Translations under genes and position numbers: made by a program
NCBI RefSeq assembly: GCF_052065835.1
Contig: NZ_JBQHTG010000001.1
Span: 496,001-560,000 of the forward strand
DNA length: 64,000 nt
Source: Laedolimicola sp934402125
GTDB lineage: Bacteria; Bacillota; Clostridia; Lachnospirales; Lachnospiraceae
Reading direction: 5' to 3'
Notes under the pieces: model-generated
Seen by the model: the letters and a program-made list of their open reading frames with translations, nothing else
Databases searched by the model: none
What the model was told of the DNA's origin: nothing
Part shown: piece after piece, positions 26,427 through 34,146 of the stretch
How the letters are laid out: each line of letters starts with the position of its first letter
How positions within the stretch are numbered: the stretch's first letter is position 1

Positions 26427-27740
26427 TTATTTTGCACCATTTGCGGCATTCATAAATCTTCTCTGATATGTAATAATCTGCGGAGCGGATGTATTCTGTG
26501 CCAAGTAGCTCGGTTCTGTTGTAATAACAATTCTGTCTGTCATATCCTGGAACTCAGGCTCTGTCATCAGCTTGTCAAGCTCGGGGTACATTCTGGATCC
26601 CTCGATGCTGCAGATAATCAGTCTTGTATCTTCCAGATTTGAATTGCGAAGCATTCTCAGGTTATGTCTTACGCCGTCCATGCCGTCAAATCCTTCTCTT
26701 TCATTAATCTTTCTGTACTCAACTGTCTCTCTTGCAATCTTCTCTACCAGACGTAAGTCAACATTCTTATCGTCCTTGGAAAGAATATCCCACTGAATCA
26801 TGAAGTCTCTCAGGCCAGTCAGGAACCGATCATCAAAGGTCTTCTGGTATGCTGTAAGCATTCCGTTGATGTAAGTAGTAACGCCGAAACGCTGACGTAC
26901 AAAGCTGTTGATGAAGTACGGTTTTGCCTGCAGAGCCATACCTGTCTGCCACGGCTCAAACATCAGAGTATAGTTTACACGGAATCCGTGCTCCTTTAAT
27001 TTCAGAGCAAGGTTATGTCCATACAGGTAATCTGCGGTTGCAGCCTGGTTCCAACGGGTGGAGAGCTTCTTGTCGCCTACAAGCAGGTCGCCTACATTGT
27101 TTGCATTTACAGGGCCTGTGTGCGGTACCTTGATAACCATACGGTAATCGGAGAACATCTCTCTGAAATGCTCTGCCTCTTCCAGAATCTCGCTGAAATC
27201 AGCAAACGGATTGTTCAGCTCAACACTGATATCACAGCCCGGTCCAAGGATGTTGCAAATCTCGCCCATAACCTCGTCACGAGTCTTAAACTTCTTTCCA
27301 ACATTTGCCTCCGGGTTGTTGATGAACAGGTCATAGATAATTCCCGGATTACAGGTCAGGTTACCAATCAGGTTTTTAATCGGCTCTACCTCGTACGGAT
27401 TTGCCGTATCTGCAGAGTAGATAAACTTGGTCGGTCTCTTCTTACCGTTCTTATCATAAGAAATGTTTCTTACCAGGTCGATTTCCAGAACCTGATTCTC
27501 TTTCATGTTATATTTAATCTCGAATCCCGCCGGAGTCTCTCCTTCCGGAACCTTGAATAAATCAATAACATCCTTGAATCTGTCGCTTGCGCTGATAAAT
27601 TTCACACGCTCTATAAGGAATTTGTACTCCTCCAGGCCGATATTTAAATGAAGCGCTCTTCTTACGTAGCTTTCATCCTTAGATACAATCTGAATGTCTC
27701 CGCCTACAAGAGACGCCAGGCTATAATTTACTGACTGCAT
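26427..27740 (-). CDS. Extended transaldolase-family protein
   Basis: A 437-residue protein whose central part has the class I aldolase landmarks of transaldolases and fructose-6-phosphate aldolases: SADTANPYE with DTAN at 111-114, LTCNPGII at 128-135 (usual TTNP), VIKVPHT at 202-208 with the presumed Schiff-base Lys204, RVNYTLMF at 254-261, and FINSFVRQ. Ordinary members are 210-380 residues. This one carries about 100 extra N-terminal residues and a C-terminal extension, so it may be a separate subfamily. The ATG at 27740 is preferred because GGAGGGTGTT precedes it. It follows deoC after 12 bases and shares the operon with transketolase, which suggests it completes a dedicated pentose-phosphate route. 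Fold is well supported; reaction is not. Confidence 0.75.
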   Translation of the reverse strand: MQSVNYSLASLVGGDIQIVSKDESYVRRALHLNIGLEEYKFLIERVKFISASDRFKDVIDLFKVPEGETPAGFEIKYNMKENQVLEIDLVRNISYDKNGKKRPTKFIYSADTANPYEVEPIKNLIGNLTCNPGIIYDLFINNPEANVGKKFKTRDEVMGEICNILGPGCDISVELNNPFADFSEILEEAEHFREMFSDYRMVIKVPHTGPVNANNVGDLLVGDKKLSTRWNQAATADYLYGHNLALKLKEHGFRVNYTLMFEPWQTGMALQAKPYFINSFVRQRFGVTTYINGMLTAYQKTFDDRFLTGLRDFMIQWDILSKDDKNVDLRLVEKIARETVEYRKINEREGFDGMDGVRHNLRMLRNSNLEDTRLIICSIEGSRMYPELDKLMTEPEFQDMTDRIVITTEPSYLAQNTSAPQIITYQRRFMNAANGAK

Positions 27741-27752
27741 AACACCCTCCAA

Positions 27753-28448
27753 TTATTTCTCTTCTAATTCCTTTAAATAATCCATGTATTCCTGTACCAG
27801 TCTTCCAGCGCTTCTTGTTCCGCAAAGGCTTACTCCAAGATGCTCGAACATATATAATGCAGCTGCCATGGTAAATGTTCTCGGTACTCCGGAAACCTTA
27901 ATCTTTGTATTTCCAGACAGATTTGCCTTCATAACGCGAACCTGATGCTCGGTCGGGAATGCCTGGGAGCCTGTAGCTGTCTTTACATAAGTAACGCCAC
28001 ACTCGCAGCAAATCTGTGTCAGCTTTGCAATCTCCTCGTCAGAAAGGAAACCAACCTCGAAAATCAGCTTTGTATCGCAGCCCTCGCCGCAGATTCTTAC
28101 GAACTCGCTTACTTCATTGCGAACATAATCCCAATCTCCATCTTTTACCTTTCCGATGTTGATTACCATGTCGCATGCTGTACATCCGAGATCTACCATT
28201 TCCTGAAGCTCAAACAGCTTAGATTTTGTTGACATTGCACCATAAGGAAAACCGATAACAGCACTTGGTCCAACGTCTGTTCCCTTTAATTCCTTTGCAA
28301 CCAGCTCAGCCCAGCAGGAATTTACATTTACTGCATTTACATGATACTTCTTCGCAATGTCACATGCCTCGATAATATCCTTTTCCTGCAGATTCGGTGC
28401 GAGATAAGCTAAATCCAAATGTTTTGCAAATTCATTGACTGTTAACAT
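27753..28448 (-). CDS. deoC: Deoxyribose-phosphate aldolase
   Basis: DeoC cleaves 2-deoxyribose-5-phosphate into glyceraldehyde-3-phosphate and acetaldehyde through a Schiff base. The 231 residues contain the proton-relay Asp in DMVINIG (Asp93), the Schiff-base Lys156 in YVKTATG, and Lys184 in KVSGVPRT, where most homologues have KASGGIRT. The ATG at 28448 follows AGGAGGATTTAG. It is the first gene of the operon, about 70 bases after a strong promoter. The co-transcribed alcohol dehydrogenase probably removes the acetaldehyde. Confidence 0.95.
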   Translation of the reverse strand: MLTVNEFAKHLDLAYLAPNLQEKDIIEACDIAKKYHVNAVNVNSCWAELVAKELKGTDVGPSAVIGFPYGAMSTKSKLFELQEMVDLGCTACDMVINIGKVKDGDWDYVRNEVSEFVRICGEGCDTKLIFEVGFLSDEEIAKLTQICCECGVTYVKTATGSQAFPTEHQVRVMKANLSGNTKIKVSGVPRTFTMAAALYMFEHLGVSLCGTRSAGRLVQEYMDYLKELEEK

Positions 28449-28520
28449 CCTAAATCCTCCTAAATTTCATCTTTTTCCTATATTGATGTATTTCAATATG
28501 GCTTCATTAGCTACACCCCT

Positions 28521-28562
28521 AATATATCATTCTATGTTTGTTATGTCAATAACATTTGTTAT
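28521..28562 (-). promoter_or_regulatory. Promoter and candidate DeoR operator of the nucleoside operon
   Basis: On the minus strand: consensus TTGACA (28544-28549), a 17-bp spacer, and TATATT (28521-28526). A perfect palindrome TGTTAT-N4-ATAACA (28539-28554) covers the -35 box. On the plus strand, TTTGTTAT occurs twice with an 18-bp period (28537-28544 and 28555-28562), a layout typical of DeoR-family sites. A repressor bound here would block RNA polymerase directly. Confidence 0.75.
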
Positions 28563-28654
28563 TATTTTTTCATTTCGAATTATGGCAGTCCCATTATTTT
28601 CCTTTATTTTGTTTGTTTTTTAACATTTTCACGATTATATATTCTTTTACAATA

Positions 28655-28692
28655 AAAGAGACAGCAGTGTTTTTGGACGCCGCTGTCCCTCT
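28655..28692 (-). terminator. Terminator of the large surface-glycan operon
   Basis: On the minus strand AGAGGGACAGC pairs with GCTGTCTCTTT (two G-U pairs) around a 16-base loop, running into TTTATTG. It lies just after the stop of the nucleotidyltransferase fusion gene. The rest of 28563-28654 is AT-rich and shows nothing else recognisable. Confidence 0.65.
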
Positions 28693-28699
28693 CCTTATC

Positions 28700-30001
28700 T
28701 CAGATTTCTCTCACATCTTTTTTCTGATAAAAATCCTCCACTGTCCCGGCAATGGCCTTCGAAACCTCCCGGTCCACGTAGGAATTGTCCCGTCCGTCCT
28801 CGATGGACTTTAAGAACGCCACAATCTCATAGCGGATGCCCTCGCCATCCAGCTGATAGAAATACCGCTTGTTGTTGGCGGGGTTTTCGTAGCGGATCTC
28901 AAAATAGTCTGTTTTCCACCAGGGAGCCGGCACATAGATATACCCTTCCGTGCCGGAGACCACCAGATCGCCCTCTGATTTGATCCCCTTTCCTACCTGG
29001 ATAGAGGCCATGGCATCCCTGTATACAAAATTCACCCGGGAAAACGCGTCGTAGGTTTTCGCCCCGTCCGCATAATGGGTGATAATCTGCTTCTCCCTGT
29101 AGTCGGTTCCCAGCAGCTGAAATACTGGAAGAAGCGCCGTCGGCCCCCAGTCGCAGAGGCTGCCCCAGCTTCGGTTAAACTGGCCGGGATAGACGCTTCC
29201 TTCCTCCTCCAGGCGGGTGCAGGCTGCGTCCACCGACACCACCTTCCCAATCCGCCCGCTCTTGGCCAGCAGAAGTAAGCGGTAATAAGCGGTGGAATAA
29301 GCGGTCTTGATGGCTTCCATCAGGACACATTTCTTTTCCTTCGCCAGCGCAAACAGCTCCTCACACTCCCGCACGGAAAGCGCAATGGGCGACTCGCAGA
29401 GCACATGCTTACCGGCCTCCAGAGCTGTCTTAATCTGCTGATAATGTACGTCCGGGTGCGACAGGATATACATGGCGTCCGACTGCTCCAGAAGCTTCTG
29501 GAATTCCTTTTCCTCATCTGTGCAGACCCCGGAAATCACCGCTCCGTTGACGAAGCTGCTTTCCTTCCGGAACTTTTTCAGGTCGGAGGCCTCCCCCACC
29601 AGGCCCAGACGGATGGCGTGCTTCTCGGAACGGAGCTTTGTACTGGATACTCCTTCCGTCCGGTCAAGGTAAACTACTTTACAATATTCGTTCAGATAAT
29701 CAAATTTTCCACGCCAGTCGGAACCAATGGCAAAGATATCCACATGATACCGGCGGATATCGTCTATCTTCTGCCCCTCGTATTCCTCAATGATGATCTC
29801 GTCCGCCAGGCCCGTAGCCCGCACGCCTTCGATACGCTCCATCAGGGACTGCTGCACATTGATTTTTCCGCGGGTCTTGTCGAAATCCTCCGCGGTCACG
29901 CCCACGATCAGATAATCTCCCAGGGCCTTAGCCCGCTCCAGCAGACGGATATGGCCGTAATGCAGCAAATCATAGGTTCCGTATGTGATAACTTTCGTCA
30001 T
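28700..30001 (-). CDS. Fusion of a glycerol-3-phosphate cytidylyltransferase-like domain and a Gfo/Idh/MocA-like domain
   Basis: 433 residues in two parts. Residues 1-130 are a TagD-type nucleotidyltransferase: TYGTYDLLHYGH with HYGH at 14-17 and RTEGVSST at 114-121, the CTP-binding motifs of enzymes making CDP-glycerol. Residues 130-430 resemble Gfo/Idh/MocA oxidoreductases (ILSHPDVHYQQIKTALEAGKHVLCESPIAL), but the catalytic EKP lysine is Ser204 (CESP), the Rossmann glycine motif is weak (GLVGEAS), and the usual D-x-G-x-H segment reads CDWGPT. The second half may therefore bind a sugar or nucleotide without redox activity, or use altered chemistry. It is the last gene of the glycan operon. 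A CDP-alditol product would suit the transferase at 11943-13109. The product is unknown. Confidence 0.8.
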   Translation of the reverse strand: MTKVITYGTYDLLHYGHIRLLERAKALGDYLIVGVTAEDFDKTRGKINVQQSLMERIEGVRATGLADEIIIEEYEGQKIDDIRRYHVDIFAIGSDWRGKFDYLNEYCKVVYLDRTEGVSSTKLRSEKHAIRLGLVGEASDLKKFRKESSFVNGAVISGVCTDEEKEFQKLLEQSDAMYILSHPDVHYQQIKTALEAGKHVLCESPIALSVRECEELFALAKEKKCVLMEAIKTAYSTAYYRLLLLAKSGRIGKVVSVDAACTRLEEEGSVYPGQFNRSWGSLCDWGPTALLPVFQLLGTDYREKQIITHYADGAKTYDAFSRVNFVYRDAMASIQVGKGIKSEGDLVVSGTEGYIYVPAPWWKTDYFEIRYENPANNKRYFYQLDGEGIRYEIVAFLKSIEDGRDNSYVDREVSKAIAGTVEDFYQKKDVREI

Positions 30002-30013
30002 AAAATCCCCCTG

Positions 30014-31075
30014 TTACTCAGCGTCCACCTCAAAAAAGGCGTCCAGGAATATCTGCATGGCTTTCTTTGAGCCCACAGACACCCGGATATACTCCTTCAG
30101 AAGCTCATTTCCGTAAGCATGCACCAGCACCTGCTTTTCCTTCTCCAGCCGCTCTGTGATCTCCTTTGCGTCGTGACGGGGCTTTACGAAAATGAAGTTG
30201 CCGCGGCAGTCCCGGCATTCATAGCCCTTTTTCCGAAGCTCCTCCAGTGTATAGGCCTTTCCTTCTTTTTCAATGCGAATCAGCTCCTCCACCAGCTCCG
30301 GATGATCAAGAATCCGCTCCGCGAACAATAGGGCAATGGCGTTGGCGTCGAAGGTCAGACGGGCATTCTTCACATAATGAATGATCTCCGGACTGCTGAC
30401 GATGACGCCCAGACGGCAGGCCGCAATGGAGAACAGCTTGGAGAAGGTTCTGAGAACCACCACATTCCCGTCCTGCAGAGCATGCTCAATAAACGTATTG
30501 GGATAAAAATAATGATACGCCTCGTCGATGATGACAATCGCTCCCACCTGTTTTGCCCGGTCAATCACCTGCTGCAGCTCTTCCTCTGTATACACATTTC
30601 CCACTGGGTTGTTCGGATTCAACAGCACTACAATGCGGGTATTGTCGTTGATGGCGTTCAGGATATGCTCGATTTTGATGGTCATATCCGGCTCGTAAGC
30701 CACCGGCACATGCTTATATCCCAGAATACAGCAGTTGACCCAGTACATCTCAAAGGACGGCGCGACCGTAACGACCTCTTTTCCCCCCTCGCCAAAGGTC
30801 TCCAGAAGGTATCGGATAGCCATGTCAGAGCCGTTGGTGGTCAGGACATTTTCATAGGAAGCCCCGATGAATTTCGCGTATTTCTTCAGGAACCGATCCG
30901 GCTCAGGATAAATAGAAAGGAATTCCGGCGTAATCTCCTTCAGCACAGAGTCCACAAATTCCTTCGGCAGTCCCTCCGGGTTTTCGTTCATATCATAGCG
31001 GTGCATTCCATAGCGGTTCTGCATGGGGAATACACGGACGGTGTTTTTTATATGTTCATTTACATGATAGTTCAT
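30014..31075 (-). CDS. Class I/II PLP-dependent aminotransferase (HisC-like)
   Basis: 353 residues of fold-type I aminotransferase resembling histidinol-phosphate aminotransferases and CobD-like decarboxylases. Visible are TNGSDMAIRYLLETF, LLNPNNPVGN, IIDEAYHYFYP, and TFSKLFSIAACRLG with the PLP lysine, then an Arg-rich C-terminal segment. It is not among his genes, so a role in making an amino-containing substituent or alcohol for the glycan is more likely than histidine synthesis. It is 12 bases upstream of the nucleotidyltransferase fusion, which suggests that the two act on the same metabolite. The substrate is unknown. Confidence 0.8.
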   Translation of the reverse strand: MNYHVNEHIKNTVRVFPMQNRYGMHRYDMNENPEGLPKEFVDSVLKEITPEFLSIYPEPDRFLKKYAKFIGASYENVLTTNGSDMAIRYLLETFGEGGKEVVTVAPSFEMYWVNCCILGYKHVPVAYEPDMTIKIEHILNAINDNTRIVVLLNPNNPVGNVYTEEELQQVIDRAKQVGAIVIIDEAYHYFYPNTFIEHALQDGNVVVLRTFSKLFSIAACRLGVIVSSPEIIHYVKNARLTFDANAIALLFAERILDHPELVEELIRIEKEGKAYTLEELRKKGYECRDCRGNFIFVKPRHDAKEITERLEKEKQVLVHAYGNELLKEYIRVSVGSKKAMQIFLDAFFEVDAE

Positions 31076-31102
31076 ACTAATACCTCCATTTACAATACTA
31101 TC

Positions 31103-32029
31103 TTACAGCGCCACACCCAACATTGCAAGCACTGTCCCAATCACCGAATACACAAACAGATGCAGACACAGTATCGGCAGCGTATGACGACCGATAAAAT
31201 CTAACGGTTTCTGAAGCCACGCTGTATACTTTGTCCTGTACAGGGCGCTGCAAAGCACCATCACCAGCAGTGAACCGGCCGTTCCCACAAAAAGATACAG
31301 AGCCATGCTGCGGCCATAATCTCCGACAGACATATTGACGCTGCCGTTAAGACGAGCCGTCAGGACAAAGGCCGCCGCCAGCAGGAGCAGATACCAGGGC
31401 TTCCGGAGCAGCTTTCCCACCCAGTCCTGGACCGCCGCCAGCTTTCCAAGCACCAGAAAGGACACCGCGTAAAAGGCACAGTCAATGCTCCAGGGCAGCA
31501 GCACCGGGCTCAGATAATGAAGGGCAATGGCAATCAGCAGATAGACGCCATTTCCCACAAAGGCCTTCCGGGAATCGCCTCCGGCCACCCGCATCAGCAT
31601 CCAGAACAGTCCGTAGCTTACAAACATACAGGTCAGGAACCAGGTGGGGGCGTTCAAAATCTGCATAAAATACACATTTGTAGCAGAATCCGCAGACATC
31701 AGACAGTTGCGGGAATATAAGATTCCCAGGGCAGCGTGGAGATCCGCCTGTCCTCTCAGCCAGAAAAATGCCAGCAGGAACAGGTTATAAGCAAAATAGG
31801 GTACCAGCAGCCGCTTCGCCTTTTTCTTTAAAAAGTCTCCGAAGGCCTGCTCCGGCTGATAGGAAAAGGTCATACCTGCCGTAATAAAAAAGACAGGCAT
31901 ATAAAACATACCGCCGTAGAAGCTGACTGCTCCAAAGGAACGGCCCGTGTGCACCAGCAGCACCACCAGAATGCCGATGGCCTTCACCGCGTCCAGCCAC
32001 GCAATTCTTTTCTTTTCCATCTCTCCCAT
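31103..32029 (-). CDS. Acyltransferase family 3 membrane protein
   Basis: About 308 residues with ten hydrophobic segments. The N-terminal signature IAWLDAVKAIGILVVLLVHTG has the conserved His of the family, followed by FYMPVFFITAGMTF and KKKAKRLLVPYFAYN, as in OafA/WecH-type O-acetyltransferases. The start overlaps the previous stop (TGATG); an ATG at 32020 is an alternative. It is one of two adjacent acyltransferases in the operon, so each may modify a different sugar or position. Confidence 0.85.
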   Translation of the reverse strand: MGEMEKKRIAWLDAVKAIGILVVLLVHTGRSFGAVSFYGGMFYMPVFFITAGMTFSYQPEQAFGDFLKKKAKRLLVPYFAYNLFLLAFFWLRGQADLHAALGILYSRNCLMSADSATNVYFMQILNAPTWFLTCMFVSYGLFWMLMRVAGGDSRKAFVGNGVYLLIAIALHYLSPVLLPWSIDCAFYAVSFLVLGKLAAVQDWVGKLLRKPWYLLLLAAAFVLTARLNGSVNMSVGDYGRSMALYLFVGTAGSLLVMVLCSALYRTKYTAWLQKPLDFIGRHTLPILCLHLFVYSVIGTVLAMLGVAL

Positions 32030-33192
32030 CACCTCAGTTCCTTTTTCCGTCCCGCAAGCCCGGAGATTTTCTGAATCAGCCAGCAGCTCACCGGCTCCAG
32101 ATACCGCTCACTTAAGGCGGAAAGCACCAGCACCAGTCCCAGGGTACAGATAAAATCCAGTCCCACCAGAAGCCCGTAGCTCATTTTTCCATAAAGGCTT
32201 AAGAATAGCCAGCAGGAAAAGGTGGCAATCACCGGGAAATGTAAGAGATACAGAGAGTATGACACCTTTCCCAGAAACCGGAAGGGCCTTGCTCCAAAGA
32301 AACGTTTCAGTCCCGGCAGCCCCAGCACGCCTGCCAGAGTAAGCGCCGCGCCTGCCAGATGGTAAAGGGTCGTAAAGGCCGGGGGCAATACCCCGTAGAT
32401 TGTCCCACCCATAGCAGAACCGATCGAGGGATAGGACAGCAGGTACACGCCCAGCACAAAGCTTCCCAACGGCAGAAGCCAGAACCGCTGCCACAGCTCC
32501 ATGCCCTTCTTCCGGGCGCAGAAAAAGTCCGAGGCCGCAAAGCCCAGGAAGATACCCGCAAAATACACATCCGTCTTCAGGGATACCAGAAGCATCACGG
32601 CATAGACCACATACCGGAAGGGATTGTCGCCCACCAGATAAGCGGCCAGATAGACCACCAGCGCGCCGGAGAACAGATAGGGAATGGTCCAGAGCACGCC
32701 GTTATAATTGTTTGTTCCGAAGAGAAAGCAGCCTGCCAGACTTTCTCCCAGCATCTGCAGGAAATCCGGCTGAAACTGGTTGAAGCCCGCAAACCAGACT
32801 GTGGATTTGGTCAGGACTGCCACCTCTTCATTCCGGTACAGACCAAGGCTCATCAGCGCGAAAATCAACGTATTGCTGATGAGAATCATGGGCATCAGCC
32901 GGAAATACCGCTTCCAGGCCGAGGTCTTCAGACGCTGCTTGTCCCCTGTGCCAAAATAGGACAGGCAGAGCACAAAGCCGCTGAACACCAGAAATAAGCA
33001 GACCGCGGAATTGCCGCTGTAGATCAGATTGAGCGGAGTCTTTCCGATGGCGATCTCGATCCCACTGGCCGTATTCACTGCGTCCTCCGTCAGGCTGTAG
33101 GCCGCGTAATAAAAGGCGAACACAAAATGACAGAAGAATACCATCAGCGCGCCGATTCCCTTCAGTCCGTCGATATAATCCAGTTTCTTCAA
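32029..33192 (-). CDS. Acyltransferase family 3 membrane protein (second copy)
   Basis: 387 residues with the OafA-like start KKLDYIDGLKGIGALMVFFCHFVFAFYY and later YSLYLLHFPVIATF. The start is read as TTG at 33192 because GGAGGA lies about 6 bases before it and it overlaps the SGNH stop as TTGA; longer readings have no site and intrude into the SGNH gene. It probably O-acetylates the same surface polymer as its neighbours. Confidence 0.85.
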   Translation of the reverse strand: MKKLDYIDGLKGIGALMVFFCHFVFAFYYAAYSLTEDAVNTASGIEIAIGKTPLNLIYSGNSAVCLFLVFSGFVLCLSYFGTGDKQRLKTSAWKRYFRLMPMILISNTLIFALMSLGLYRNEEVAVLTKSTVWFAGFNQFQPDFLQMLGESLAGCFLFGTNNYNGVLWTIPYLFSGALVVYLAAYLVGDNPFRYVVYAVMLLVSLKTDVYFAGIFLGFAASDFFCARKKGMELWQRFWLLPLGSFVLGVYLLSYPSIGSAMGGTIYGVLPPAFTTLYHLAGAALTLAGVLGLPGLKRFFGARPFRFLGKVSYSLYLLHFPVIATFSCWLFLSLYGKMSYGLLVGLDFICTLGLVLVLSALSERYLEPVSCWLIQKISGLAGRKKELR

Positions 33193-34130
33193 GTTTCTTC
33201 CTCCATTCTCCTCAGCCTGTCGCAGAGCAGCTTTGTATAGGTTTCCCGTCCCTCCGCCGACAGGTGAATCAGATCCTGATAGCACCCTGCCTCCGAGGTA
33301 TCAAAATCCAACTCCTCCGCACAGAGAATTAGAAAATCTCCGTCTCCGGTCCAGCCTCTCTGCAGCTCCTCCACAAGGGAAAGGGTCTCCCCGTACAGTT
33401 TCTGATAATCCTCGTCCGCGTACATCCGCTCGTACTTGGGCGTCTCCAGAAACCAGAGATTCAGCCCGTATTCCTCCGCCAGCGCTGCAATTCTCCCATA
33501 GCCCTCTGCCTGGGCCCGGTTCACGCCCTCCCGGCTTCCCAGAGTTCCCAGGGCATAGAGTTCTTCTCTTGTCTTGCCCGGCTGACGGATCAGGCTTCCG
33601 CCGTCCCGGAACTGGGAGGACACCAGTCGGTTGTTGATCGGATAAGTCAGAAGCTGCTCATTGTTGGCCGTCACAAAAAACTCATAGAAATCTCCAAGGC
33701 CTGCGCCGCTTCCCTTCATCAGCTTCCAGGCCTTTGCCTTAAACTTCAGATCCGTATCCAATAGAATCTTCGTATCGCTGATCCAGGGATCTGCAGCCGC
33801 CGTATATGGATAGAGATCGATGTAGAGGTTCCGGATCTCCAGACCATTTTCCAACATATACTGGAGTTCCATAGCCATCAGCGCCGGCTGGTTGCCATTG
33901 TAGGACAGGATATAGCTGCTGCCGGGCAGTTTTTCCTCCAGCATATCGATATCCAGGCCCTGCCGGAACATGGAGGAACCGATGAAAAGATTGTCCACAC
34001 ATTCTTTCCGGATGGCCGCCTGCATGCCATAGGTGGAAGCCGGGAGAAGGCGGGCATATTCATTTTTTGCCAAAATCAGGGCCAGCGCTATTACGAAAGC
34101 TGCTATGACCGTCTTTAATACTCGTTTCAT
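33189..34130 (-). CDS. SGNH-like membrane-anchored protein, partner of the second MBOAT
   Basis: 313 residues: one N-terminal membrane helix (about 4-22), then an extracytoplasmic domain with GSSM at 51-54 in the position of the nucleophile block and DLIHLSAEG near the C-terminus holding the Asp/His pair. It is similar in architecture to the protein encoded at 1004-2068 but not close in sequence. The ATG at 34130 is chosen because the membrane helix follows directly; the upstream reading overlaps the MBOAT gene. It probably transfers acyl groups together with the MBOAT encoded 16 bases upstream. Confidence 0.72.
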   Translation of the reverse strand: MKRVLKTVIAAFVIALALILAKNEYARLLPASTYGMQAAIRKECVDNLFIGSSMFRQGLDIDMLEEKLPGSSYILSYNGNQPALMAMELQYMLENGLEIRNLYIDLYPYTAAADPWISDTKILLDTDLKFKAKAWKLMKGSGAGLGDFYEFFVTANNEQLLTYPINNRLVSSQFRDGGSLIRQPGKTREELYALGTLGSREGVNRAQAEGYGRIAALAEEYGLNLWFLETPKYERMYADEDYQKLYGETLSLVEELQRGWTGDGDFLILCAEELDFDTSEAGCYQDLIHLSAEGRETYTKLLCDRLRRMEEET

Positions 34131-34146
34131 AAATACATGATTCCTT

